This document shows positions 1 to 6,707 of a DNA stretch of 9,227 nucleotides, piece after piece. The stretch comes from AR5 sp035762565. Its GTDB lineage: Bacteria > Methylomirabilota > Methylomirabilia > Rokubacteriales > CSP1-6. The stretch covers positions 1-9,227 of the forward strand of contig DASTOJ010000326.1 in the NCBI GenBank assembly GCA_035762565.1. The letters run 5' to 3'. Position numbers and translations under genes: made by a program. Below the pieces are notes generated by a model. It ran no database searches. It worked only from the letters and a program-made list of their open reading frames with translations, and was not told the origin of the DNA. How positions within the stretch are numbered: position 1 is the stretch's first letter; each line of letters opens with the position of its first letter.

Positions 1-291
1 CGCGGCTGGCGGCTGTTCGCCGCGGTGCTGCTGCCGGGGGCGCTGCCGTTCATCTTCACGGGGCTCCGCCTCGGCCTGGGCTACGCGCTGATCGTGGCGG
101 TGGCGGTCGAGATCGTCAGCGCCGGCCGCGGCCTCGGGGCCCTGCTGTGGCTGTCGTGGCAGGTGCTCAAGGTCGAGGACATGTACGCGGCGTTCGTCGT
201 GATCGCCGCCCTCGGCGCCGTCCTGTCCTACGGCCTGGCCGCGCTGCGGGCGCGGCTGCTGCCGTGGGCGCAGGACGTGGCGGAGCGCTGA
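1..291 (+). CDS. ABC transporter permease, NitT/TauT (SsuC/TauC) family, C-terminal part
   Basis: This is the last 96 codons of an inner-membrane permease whose 5' end lies before the window; the frame is open from base 1 to the TGA at 289-291. The visible part begins in the cytoplasmic EAA coupling loop (RLFAAVLLPGALP, then FTGLRLGLG), the region of binding-protein-dependent permeases that docks on the ATPase. Two hydrophobic segments follow (around YALIVAVAVEIV and YAAFVVIAALGAVLSYGLAAL). The pattern of the loop and the closing segment is that of permeases importing sulfonates, taurine, nitrate or pyrimidine precursors. By manual alignment about half of the residues match the end of the next gene, so the two are paralogues. 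The stop codon shares one base with the ATG of that gene, which indicates translational coupling. The family call is secure; the substrate cannot be read from this fragment. Confidence 0.9.
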   Translation, partial: RGWRLFAAVLLPGALPFIFTGLRLGLGYALIVAVAVEIVSAGRGLGALLWLSWQVLKVEDMYAAFVVIAALGAVLSYGLAALRARLLPWAQDVAER

Positions 292-1034
292 TGGCCCTGG
301 CCGTGCCGCTCGGCCTGCTGGCCCTCTGGGAGCTGCTCGCGCGGCTGGCCGTCGTCTCGCCGCGTTACTTCCCCCCGCCGACGCGGACCGCCTCCGTCCT
401 GGCGGGCAGCTTCAGCGAGGGCGAGCTGGGTGGCGAGACGCTGATCACCCTCGGGCGCTTGGCCGCCGCGTTCGCGCTGGCCGCCGTGCCCGCGGTGCCG
501 CTCGGGCTTCTGATGGGCCTGGTGAAGCCGGTCCGCACGGCGGTGGAGCCCTACATCGCGTTTCTGTTCCCGGTGCCGAAGATCGCGCTGCTGCCGTTCC
601 TGCTCATCCTGTTCGGGGTCGGGGAGCCGGCCTTCGTGCTCACCGGCGCGCTGTCGGCCTTCTTCCAGATCACCCTCAGCACCCTGGCCGGCGTGCAGAC
701 CATGGATCCTCGCCTGCTGGACGTCGGGCGGAACTATGGGGCCCACGGCGCGCGTTTGTTCGGCAAGGTGATCCTGCCGGCAGCGCTGCCCTCGGTCTTC
801 ACCGGCCTGCGCCTGGGGCTCGGACTTGCCCTGGTGGCCGTCGTGGCCGTAGAGTTCATCGCGGCCAAGTCCGGTCTCGGCCATCTCGTCTATCGGCACT
901 GGCAGACGCTGAGCACTCCCGAGATGTACGGTGCCTTCGCCCTGGTGGGGGCGCTCGGGCTCCTGCTCACTCGTGGGCTCCGCGCGCTCCAGGGGCGCAT
1001 GCTGGTCTGGCAGGAGGAGCCCGGCCGGTTGTGA
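291..1034 (+). CDS. ABC transporter permease, NitT/TauT (SsuC/TauC) family
   Basis: A full-length inner-membrane permease of 247 residues, close to the usual 250-280 of the family. The ATG at 291 was chosen because it overlaps the upstream TGA by one base, has GGAG at 282-285 with 5-base spacing, and gives the typical N-terminus: a membrane segment, then a PRYFPPPT-like stretch (residues 24-31) seen after the first helix in this family. Further hydrophobic segments lie near residues 55-78, 88-110, 113-135, 174-192 and 211-227. The EAA coupling loop is at about 142-170, with the conserved Gly and the ILPAALP motif (161-167). It should form the membrane channel with the preceding permease, or as a homodimer, and take substrate from the binding protein encoded 22 bases downstream. 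No ATPase for this importer is present; it probably lies upstream. Substrate unknown. Confidence 0.93.
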   Translation: MALAVPLGLLALWELLARLAVVSPRYFPPPTRTASVLAGSFSEGELGGETLITLGRLAAAFALAAVPAVPLGLLMGLVKPVRTAVEPYIAFLFPVPKIALLPFLLILFGVGEPAFVLTGALSAFFQITLSTLAGVQTMDPRLLDVGRNYGAHGARLFGKVILPAALPSVFTGLRLGLGLALVAVVAVEFIAAKSGLGHLVYRHWQTLSTPEMYGAFALVGALGLLLTRGLRALQGRMLVWQEEPGRL

Positions 1035-1042
1035 CGACTTAC

Positions 1043-1050
1043 AGGGGAGG
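1043..1050 (+). promoter_or_regulatory. Strong ribosome binding site of the NitT/TauT-type binding protein gene
   Basis: The sequence AGGGGAGG lies 6 bases before the ATG at 1057. It matches the anti-Shine-Dalgarno end of 16S rRNA well and fixes the start of the binding protein over earlier in-frame codons, which would lie inside the preceding permease gene. It sits in the 22-base gap between the permease and the binding protein. Confidence 0.8.
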
Positions 1051-1056
1051 CCCGTC

Positions 1057-2061
1057 ATGAGGTCGTTGCGTGCGCTCGCGCTGGTCTCGTTGCTGCTCGC
1101 CGCGGTGCTGGGCACGGGGGGGGCCGCGGCGCAGGGGCCGACGGTGAAGATCGGCTATATCCCATCCGACTCCTTCGCCGCGCTCTACGTCATGGCCGAC
1201 CGCTACCTGACCCCGGGTGGCATCACCGTGCAGATGGTGCGGCTGCCGGGCGGCGCGGAGATCACCACCCAGGTGGCGACGGGCCAGCTCCAGATGGGTG
1301 GCGCCGGCATGGGCGCCGCGGGCTTCAACGCCGTGGCCGCCAGGCTCCCCATCGAGTTCATCGGCCCCCTGCACTTCGGCTACCTCGAGGACTACTTCAC
1401 CGTCCGCAAGGCGGTGTGGGGCAACGAGATCAAGCGCATCGCCGACCTCAAGGGACGAACGGTGGGGCTCAACACGCGCGGCGCGGCGGTGGAGTGGATG
1501 CTCGACCAGGTGCTGCGACGCGACGGGCTCACCATCAAGGACGTGCAGGTCAAGATCATGCCGTTCCCGGACATGGTGCCCGCGCTGGAGTCCGGCGCGA
1601 TCGACGCCGGCATCCTCACCGAGCCCTTCCCGACGCTGGCCGAGGCCAAGGGCGTGGGCGTGCGCCCCCTGCAGCGGCCGGCCGGCGCCAGGGCCATCCC
1701 GATCACGGCGGCGTTCTGGAACGCCGAGTGGGCGAAGAGCAACGCCGACCTCGCCCACAAGGTCATGCTCGGCTACCTCCGCGCCGTGCGCGACCTCGCC
1801 GCCGACGGCGGCCGCGGCTGGAGCGAGGATCGCAACCTCGACCTCATGGTCAAGTACGCCGCGACCCGCCTGGACCTGGTGAAGAAGGCCCGCTCGCACG
1901 TCGTCGACCCCAACCTCGAGCTGGACGCCAGCACCCTCGACAGCATGCAGAAGCTGAACGCCGACCTCGGCTACCTCAAGTACACCGAGTTCCTCTCGGC
2001 CGACCGCCTGTTCACCTTCACGCATCGCGACCGCGCGGTGAAGGAGCTGGGGCGGCGCTGA
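1057..2061 (+). CDS. Periplasmic substrate-binding protein of a NitT/TauT-type ABC importer
   Basis: A protein of 334 residues that captures substrate in the periplasm and delivers it to the two upstream permeases. The start is set by the Shine-Dalgarno at 1043-1050. Residues 1-25 are a Sec signal peptide: a basic N-terminus (MRSLR), a Leu/Ala/Val core and a probable cut after AAA before Gln26. The mature part begins VKIGYIPSDSFAALYVM, the usual first strand and ligand-cleft opening of NMT1/THI5-like and SsuA/TauA-like proteins. Other family marks are the TQVATGQLQMG stretch (71-81), DLKGRTVGLNTRG (130-142) and the hinge-side ALESGAIDAGILTEPFP (176-192). The mature N-terminus lacks the lipobox Cys, so it should be soluble in the periplasm. 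The ligand is unknown: sulfonates, nitrate, bicarbonate, pyrimidines and aromatic acids all use this fold. Confidence 0.92.
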   Translation: MRSLRALALVSLLLAAVLGTGGAAAQGPTVKIGYIPSDSFAALYVMADRYLTPGGITVQMVRLPGGAEITTQVATGQLQMGGAGMGAAGFNAVAARLPIEFIGPLHFGYLEDYFTVRKAVWGNEIKRIADLKGRTVGLNTRGAAVEWMLDQVLRRDGLTIKDVQVKIMPFPDMVPALESGAIDAGILTEPFPTLAEAKGVGVRPLQRPAGARAIPITAAFWNAEWAKSNADLAHKVMLGYLRAVRDLAADGGRGWSEDRNLDLMVKYAATRLDLVKKARSHVVDPNLELDASTLDSMQKLNADLGYLKYTEFLSADRLFTFTHRDRAVKELGRR

Positions 2062-2067
2062 TATGAT
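2062..2067 (+). promoter_or_regulatory. Possible -10 element (TATGAT) immediately before the MetE-like gene
   Basis: TATGAT matches the sigma-70 -10 consensus TATAAT at five of six positions. It starts right after the stop codon of the binding protein gene and ends 9 bases before the ATG at 2077. Standard spacing puts transcription start near 2074, giving almost no 5' leader. The hexamer 17 bases upstream (2039-2044, TGAAGG) is a poor -35. No Shine-Dalgarno precedes the ATG, which fits a leaderless or near-leaderless message, but a chance match is possible. Confidence 0.3.
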
Positions 2068-2076
2068 CGGCCGCCA

Positions 2077-3165
2077 ATGAGCCCCATCCGGAGCGACACC
2101 GTCGGAAGCCTGCTGCGGCCCGCGTACCTGGTCGAGGCGCGCGAGGCGCTGGCGGGCGGCCGCCTGACGCCCACCGAGTTCAAGCGCGTCGAGGACCGCG
2201 CGGTCGACGAGGCCGTGCGGCTGCAGGAGGACGCGGGCCTCGACGTGGTCACCGACGGTGAGCTGCGGCGGTACGCGTTCTTCGGCCACCTCATCGACGC
2301 GCTGGAGGGCTTCGACAAGTTCGGCGGCTGGGCCATCCCCTTCCACGACGAGGCGGGCGGCGAGCTGGTGTTCAAGCGGCCGGTCGTCGTCGACAAGCTG
2401 CGCTGGCGGCGCAGCATGTGCGGCGAGGAATTCACCTATCTCCGGGCCCGGACGACGCGACCGGCGAAGGTGACGCTGATCAGCGCGCAGCAGGCGGCGG
2501 CCTACTACGACCCGCAGAAGTCCACCGAGGCCTATCCCACGCGCGACGCCTACCTCGCCGACGTCGTGGACGTCACCCGGCGGGAGATCGAGGAGCTCGT
2601 GCGCCTGGGCTGCACCTACGTGCAGGTCGACGCGCCCCAGTACGCGGCGCTGCTCGACCCCGAGCTGCGCGAGGGTTACCGTAGGCGCGGCAGCGATCCC
2701 GACCGGCTCATCGACGCGTGCATCGAGATGGACAACGCGGCGATCGGGCGCCACCCCGGGGTGACGTTCGCCCTGCACATCTGCCGCGGCAACAACCAGT
2801 CGATGTTCTACGCCAGCGGCAGCTACGAGCCCATCGCCCGCGTGTTCGGCCGCAGCCGCTTCCGGCGCTTTCTCCTCGAGTACGACGACGAGCGCTCGGG
2901 CGGCTTCGAGCCCTTGCGCGCGATGCCGGAGGACCGCGAGGTGGTGCTGGGACTGGTGACGAGCAAGAAGCCGCGGCTGGAGCCGGTGGACGAGCTGCGG
3001 CGGCGCATCGACGAGGCGGCCAAGGTCGTGCCGCTGGCGCGGCTGGCGCTGAGCCCGCAGTGCGGCTTCGCCTCCACCCTGGAAGGCAACCGCGTCACGC
3101 CCGAGGATCAGCGACGCAAGCTCGAGCGCGTGGCCGAGACCGCGCGCCTCGTCTGGGGCCGATGA
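2077..3165 (+). CDS. MetE-like cobalamin-independent methionine synthase family protein, catalytic domain only
   Basis: A cytosolic TIM-barrel protein of 362 residues related to the C-terminal catalytic half of MetE, which transfers a methyl group to a zinc-bound thiol such as homocysteine. The zinc ligands of MetE are all recognisable: His234 and Cys236 (HIC), Glu268 (LLEYDDE) and Cys329 (SPQCGF). The thiol-substrate region is also present: VGSLLRP (9-15), matching the IGS of MetE; VTDGE with Glu62; and QVDAP with Asp185. The N-terminal half of full MetE (about 750 residues) is absent, so this is a core-MetE form. Known core forms include archaeal methionine synthases that use a corrinoid methyl donor, but the same family contains epoxyalkane:coenzyme M transferase, so the reaction is not certain. 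The start is supported by the family-typical N-terminus; no Shine-Dalgarno is seen. Its neighbours are two importers. Confidence 0.88.
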   Translation: MSPIRSDTVGSLLRPAYLVEAREALAGGRLTPTEFKRVEDRAVDEAVRLQEDAGLDVVTDGELRRYAFFGHLIDALEGFDKFGGWAIPFHDEAGGELVFKRPVVVDKLRWRRSMCGEEFTYLRARTTRPAKVTLISAQQAAAYYDPQKSTEAYPTRDAYLADVVDVTRREIEELVRLGCTYVQVDAPQYAALLDPELREGYRRRGSDPDRLIDACIEMDNAAIGRHPGVTFALHICRGNNQSMFYASGSYEPIARVFGRSRFRRFLLEYDDERSGGFEPLRAMPEDREVVLGLVTSKKPRLEPVDELRRRIDEAAKVVPLARLALSPQCGFASTLEGNRVTPEDQRRKLERVAETARLVWGR

Positions 3166-3175
3166 GTCCCACGCT

Positions 3176-3183
3176 GGGGAGGA
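3176..3183 (+). promoter_or_regulatory. Strong ribosome binding site of the Liv-type binding protein gene
   Basis: GGGGAGGA lies 8 bases before the ATG at 3192. It decides between that ATG and an in-frame ATG at 3162, which overlaps the stop of the MetE-like gene as ATGA but would put 10 extra residues (MSPTLGRTRT) before the signal peptide. Confidence 0.8.
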
Positions 3184-3191
3184 CACGAACC

Positions 3192-4370
3192 ATGAGGCTG
3201 CTGGCACTGCTGCTCGCGCTGTTCGCACTCTCGCCGCTGCCCGCCTGGGCGCAGTCGATCAAGGTCGGCGCCGTCGTGCCGCTGACCGGCCGCTACGGCG
3301 CCGGCGGAGCCCAGGTGCGCGCGGGATACGAGATCGCGGTCGAGCACGTCAACGCTGCCGGCGGCGTCACCGTGGCCGGCAAGAAGATGCCGCTCGAGCT
3401 GGTGCTGCTCGACGACGAGTCCGACGCCACCAAGACCGTCAGCCGGCTGGAGACGCTGGCAGCGCAGGGTGTGGTGGCCTATCTCGGGGGATTCGGATCG
3501 GACCTTCACGCGGCGGCCGCCTCGGTCGCCGAGAAGAACAAGATCGCTTACCTGGGCGTGGCGTTCGCGCTCCACAAGGTGCACCAGCAGGGATTCCGCT
3601 ACCTCTTCTCGCCGTTCTGGAAGTCGCCCGACATCGGCCAGCAGCTGCCGGGGATGCTCAACGCCATCCCGGCCGCCGAGCGCCCGAAGACCGTCGCCAT
3701 CTTCCAGGAGAAGACGGACTGGGGCCGCGAGATGTCGGCGGCGTGGACGGAGGCCGGCAAGGCGGCCGGCTACCAGGTGGTCGTGAACGCCGACTACGCG
3801 CCGGGGGCCAAGGACTTCTCCGACCTCATCCTCAAGGCCAAGGCGGCCAGCGCCGACGCCGTGTTCGCGCTGCCGACGCCGCCCGACGGCATGACGATGG
3901 TCAAGCAGATGAAGGAGCTGGCCTACTCCCCAAAGCTGACGCTCTTCATCCGTGCGCCGGACCCACCGATCTGGACGAAGAACCTGGGCAAGGACGGCGA
4001 CTTCGTCGTGCTGGCCCCCGGCTGGCACCACGCGGTGAAGGCGCCCGGCGTCAAGGAGCTGAACGACGCGCACACGAAGAAGATCGGGCGCCCGGCCGAC
4101 CCGATCGCCGGCCCCGCCTACGCGTGCGTGCAGATTCTCGCCGCCGCCGCCGCCAAGGCCGGCAGCGCCGACCGCGAGAAGCTGCGCGACGCGATCGCCG
4201 CCACCGACATGACGACCGTGCTCGGGCCCGTGAAGTTCCGGCCCGACGGCACCGGCGTCGTGCAGTCGGTCTTCCTGCAGTGGCTCAACGGCAAGCAGGA
4301 GCTGGTGTGGCCCAAGGAGTCGGCGACGGCGCCGCTCGCGTACCCGGCCCCGCCGTTCGCGAAGCGTTGA
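3192..4370 (+). CDS. Branched-chain amino acid/amide-type ABC transporter substrate-binding protein (LivK-like)
   Basis: A periplasmic type I binding protein of 392 residues, the usual length, which feeds the LivHMGF complex encoded just downstream. The start at 3192 follows a strong Shine-Dalgarno. Residues 1-20 form a Sec signal peptide with a probable cut after AWA, before Gln21. The mature protein opens IKVGAVVPLTGRYGAGG, the classic first strand and ligand loop of the Peripla_BP_6 family, followed by AGYEIAVEHVNAAGG and a conserved VLLDDESDATK stretch. YLGGFGSDLHAAAASVAEKN corresponds to the ligand-binding turn where E. coli LivJ/LivK have a Gly-x-x-Ser-type loop. Family members bind branched-chain amino acids, amides, urea or aromatic acids, so leucine should not be assumed. 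Only 21 bases separate it from livG, so it is very likely in the same operon. Confidence 0.93.
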   Translation: MRLLALLLALFALSPLPAWAQSIKVGAVVPLTGRYGAGGAQVRAGYEIAVEHVNAAGGVTVAGKKMPLELVLLDDESDATKTVSRLETLAAQGVVAYLGGFGSDLHAAAASVAEKNKIAYLGVAFALHKVHQQGFRYLFSPFWKSPDIGQQLPGMLNAIPAAERPKTVAIFQEKTDWGREMSAAWTEAGKAAGYQVVVNADYAPGAKDFSDLILKAKAASADAVFALPTPPDGMTMVKQMKELAYSPKLTLFIRAPDPPIWTKNLGKDGDFVVLAPGWHHAVKAPGVKELNDAHTKKIGRPADPIAGPAYACVQILAAAAAKAGSADREKLRDAIAATDMTTVLGPVKFRPDGTGVVQSVFLQWLNGKQELVWPKESATAPLAYPAPPFAKR

Positions 4371-4391
4371 GCCGGTAGCCCACGCCGCCGC

Positions 4392-5132
4392 ATGCCCCTG
4401 CTCGAGGTGGAGCGCGTCTCGAAGGGCTTCGGCGGCGTCCGCGCCGTCCACGAGGTCAGCTTCACCGTCGAGCCGGGCGAGCTGGTCGGCATCATGGGGC
4501 CGAACGGGTCGGGTAAGACCACCCTCTTCAACGTGATCGCCGGCGCGCTCGCCCCCGACGCCGGCCGCGTCCGCCTGCGCGGCCACGACGTTGCCGGGCT
4601 GGCGCCCCACCGCGTGTGCGCGCACGGCATCGCGCGCACCTTCCAGCTCGTCCGACCCTTCGCCGGTCTCACGGCGCTGGACAACGTCCTCGTCGGCCGG
4701 CTCTACGGCCGCGCCAGGGCGGCCGCCACCGGCGCCGCGGCCGAGGCCGAGCGGCTGCTGGCGCTCGTGGGGCTCGAGGGACGGGCGGGCGTGCCGGCCG
4801 CCCGGCTCACGCTCATCGATCGCAAGCGCCTGGAGCTGGCGCGGGCACTGGCCACGTCGCCCGAGCTGCTGCTGCTCGACGAGTTCATGGCCGGCCTCAA
4901 CCCCGCCGAGACGGCGACGGCCATGGCCCTCGTCCGGCGGCTCACCGCCGGCGGGATGACGGTGCTGATGGTCGAGCACATCGTCTGGGCGCTCATGGAG
5001 CTGTCGCGCCGTCTCATCGTGCTGAGCGCCGGCGAGAAGATCGCCGAGGGCCCGCCCGAGGCCGTCGCCGCCGATCCCGCCGTCATCGACGTCTACCTCG
5101 GTACCGACCGCGAAAGTCCCATGCGTGCTTGA
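4392..5132 (+). CDS. livG: ABC transporter ATP-binding protein, LivG-like, with a degenerate signature motif
   Basis: A cytoplasmic ATPase subunit of 246 residues that powers import with LivF. Visible motifs are Walker A GPNGSGKTT (36-44), Q-loop Gln85 (RTFQLVRPF, a LivG hallmark), Walker B LLLLDE (159-164) with the D-loop region AGLN (167-170), and H-loop His196 (VEHI). The ABC signature, normally LSGGQ or a LivG variant such as LPYGQ, reads LTLID (139-143) before RKRLELARALA. As I recall, related LivG proteins with an L-x-L-x-D-R-K-R-L-E stretch exist, so this is probably a subfamily trait rather than damage. The VIDVYLG end (231-237) is typical. The start ATG has no good Shine-Dalgarno, and the gene overlaps livF by 8 bases. 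Confidence 0.94.
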   Translation: MPLLEVERVSKGFGGVRAVHEVSFTVEPGELVGIMGPNGSGKTTLFNVIAGALAPDAGRVRLRGHDVAGLAPHRVCAHGIARTFQLVRPFAGLTALDNVLVGRLYGRARAAATGAAAEAERLLALVGLEGRAGVPAARLTLIDRKRLELARALATSPELLLLDEFMAGLNPAETATAMALVRRLTAGGMTVLMVEHIVWALMELSRRLIVLSAGEKIAEGPPEAVAADPAVIDVYLGTDRESPMRA

Positions 5133-5844
5133 GATCCGCGACCTCGACGCCGCCTACGGCGACATCCGAGTCCTGTCCGGCGTCACGCTCTCGGTGGGGG
5201 CCGGCGAGATCGTCGCGCTGCTCGGCCCCAACGGAGCCGGCAAGACCACGCTCCTGAACTCGATCGCCGGTCTGCTGCGCCCGCGCGCCGGCGCCGTTCG
5301 CTTCGAGGGCGAGGACCTGGGCGCCCTGCACGCCCACCTGATCGTCGAGCGCGGGCTGGCGCTGGTCCCCGAGGGCCGCCGGCTCTTTGGCGGCATGAGC
5401 GTGGAGGAGAACCTGGAGCTGGGCGCCTTCGCCCCGCGCGCCCGCGCGACGAAGGCCGCGGGGTTCGAGCGCGTGTACGCGCTGTTTCCCGACCTGTACC
5501 AGCGCCGCCGCCAGCTCGTCCGCTCGCTGTCGGGCGGCCAGCAGCAGATGGTCGCGGTGGGCCGCGCGCTGATGAGCAACCCGAAGCTCCTGATGCTCGA
5601 CGAGCCCTCGCTCGGCATCGCGCCCCGCCTGGTGCGGTCCATCATGGCCTCGCTGGCGGCGATCAACCGCGCCGGCGTCGCCGTGTTCCTGGTCGAGCAG
5701 AACGTGCCGGCCGCGCTGGGCCTCGCCCATCGCGCCTACGTGCTGGAGTCCGGCCGCATCGCGGGCCAGGGCGCCGCCGCCGACCTGCTCCGCGACCCGC
5801 ACATCCGCCGCGCCTATCTCGGCCCGCTGGCGGTGCGCGAGTGA
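5125..5844 (+). CDS. livF: ABC transporter ATP-binding protein, LivF-like
   Basis: The second ATPase subunit, 239 residues, a standard LivF length. Walker A is GPNGAGKTT (34-42), the signature is a perfect LSGGQ (135-139) continuing QQMVAVGRAL, and Walker B is LLMLDE (155-160) followed by PSLGIAP, which is typical of LivF. As usual for LivF, the Q-loop position carries Glu83 (VPEGRRLF) and the H-loop position carries Gln192 (VEQN) instead of Gln and His. The start is a GTG inside the end of livG, giving an 8-base overlap (5125-5132). No Shine-Dalgarno is evident, so translation is probably coupled. The end overlaps the livH start as GTGA. Together with LivG it should form a heterodimer on the cytoplasmic face of LivHM. 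Confidence 0.95.
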   Translation: MLEIRDLDAAYGDIRVLSGVTLSVGAGEIVALLGPNGAGKTTLLNSIAGLLRPRAGAVRFEGEDLGALHAHLIVERGLALVPEGRRLFGGMSVEENLELGAFAPRARATKAAGFERVYALFPDLYQRRRQLVRSLSGGQQQMVAVGRALMSNPKLLMLDEPSLGIAPRLVRSIMASLAAINRAGVAVFLVEQNVPAALGLAHRAYVLESGRIAGQGAAADLLRDPHIRRAYLGPLAVRE

Positions 5845-6707
5845 ACATCCTCGCCCAGCAGCTCGTGCTCGGGCTGCTCATCGGCGGCCTCTACGGGCTC
5901 GCGGCCGCGGGCCTGTCGCTGGTGTTCGGCGTCCTCAAGGTGCTGAACGTCGCCCACGGCGAGCTGATCATGCTGGGCGGCTACGCCGCGTTCTGGACGG
6001 TCGCGCTGCTGGGCCTGGATCCTTTCGTGTCGTTGCTGCTGGTGGTGCCGCTGTCGCTCCTGCTCGGGGTCGGCCTCTACTGGGGGCTGTTCGGGTTCGT
6101 CGTGCGGGCCGACGAGGAGACGCGCATCAAGAACTCGCTGCTGATCGGCTTCGGGCTGGGGCTGGCGCTCCACGCGCTCGCCGTCCTGCTGTGGACGGCC
6201 GACGAGCGCTCGATCGTCACGCCCTACGGCGGCTCGATCAGGCTGGCCGGCCTCTCCGTTCCGATCGTGCGCCTGGCGAGCCTGCTCATCGCGCTCGCGC
6301 TCATCGGCGGCTTGCACCTCCTGCTGGCGCGCTGGCGATGGGGCAAGGCCATTCGCGCGACGGCCGAGGACTGGCAGGCGGCCTTGCTCACCGGCATCGA
6401 CGTGCGCCGCGCCTACCTGCTGGCCTTCGCGATCGGCACCGGGCTGGCCGGCGCCGCCGGGACGCTGGTCAGTATCGGCTACTCGACCAGCCCCTCGATC
6501 GGGCTCGAGTGGACGCTCAAGGCCCTGATCGTCGTGGTCCTGGCCGGCCTCGGCTCGATGCTCGGCACCTTCGTCGGCGGCCTCGTCCTCGGCGTGGCCG
6601 AGGCGGCCAGCGCCGCGGCCTTCGGCGGGCCCTACCGCGAGGTGGTGGGCCTGGTGCTCTTCGTGGTGGTGCTGGTCGTCCGGCCTCGCGGGTTGTTCGG
6701 CCGGTGA
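5841..6707 (+). CDS. livH: Branched-chain amino acid-type ABC transporter permease, LivH-like
   Basis: An inner-membrane permease of 288 residues with about eight hydrophobic segments. The N-terminus shows the LivH pattern: a first helix ending GLYGLAAAGLSLVFGVLKVLN, then VAHGELIMLGGYAAF (37-51). The cytoplasmic coupling loop is GKAIRATAEDWQAALLTGID (168-187), the usual place of contact with the ATPases. The last part has LKALIVVVLAGLGSMLGT followed by a closing RPRGLFG, also typical. The start is a GTG overlapping the livF stop (GTGA, 5841-5844) and the stop overlaps the livM GTG, so it is coupled on both sides. It should form the heterodimeric channel with LivM. Confidence 0.95.
   Translation: MNILAQQLVLGLLIGGLYGLAAAGLSLVFGVLKVLNVAHGELIMLGGYAAFWTVALLGLDPFVSLLLVVPLSLLLGVGLYWGLFGFVVRADEETRIKNSLLIGFGLGLALHALAVLLWTADERSIVTPYGGSIRLAGLSVPIVRLASLLIALALIGGLHLLLARWRWGKAIRATAEDWQAALLTGIDVRRAYLLAFAIGTGLAGAAGTLVSIGYSTSPSIGLEWTLKALIVVVLAGLGSMLGTFVGGLVLGVAEAASAAAFGGPYREVVGLVLFVVVLVVRPRGLFGR

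Noticed and set aside
3162..3191. Earlier ATG at 3162 as start of the Liv-type binding protein
   Set aside because: It would add ten polar residues before the signal peptide, while the ATG at 3192 has a strong Shine-Dalgarno at the right distance. The ATGA overlap with the MetE-like stop keeps it as a minor possibility.
1039..3228. A 729-codon open frame on the minus strand opposite the binding protein and MetE-like genes
   Set aside because: Its composition (Arg, Gly, Ala, His, Leu repeats without domain motifs) is that of a shadow frame in GC-rich coding DNA. The + strand genes here carry clear family motifs.
3108..4979. A 623-codon open frame on the minus strand opposite the Liv-type binding protein and livG
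   Set aside because: Low-complexity shadow of genuine + strand genes, with no recognisable fold, signal or ribosome binding site.
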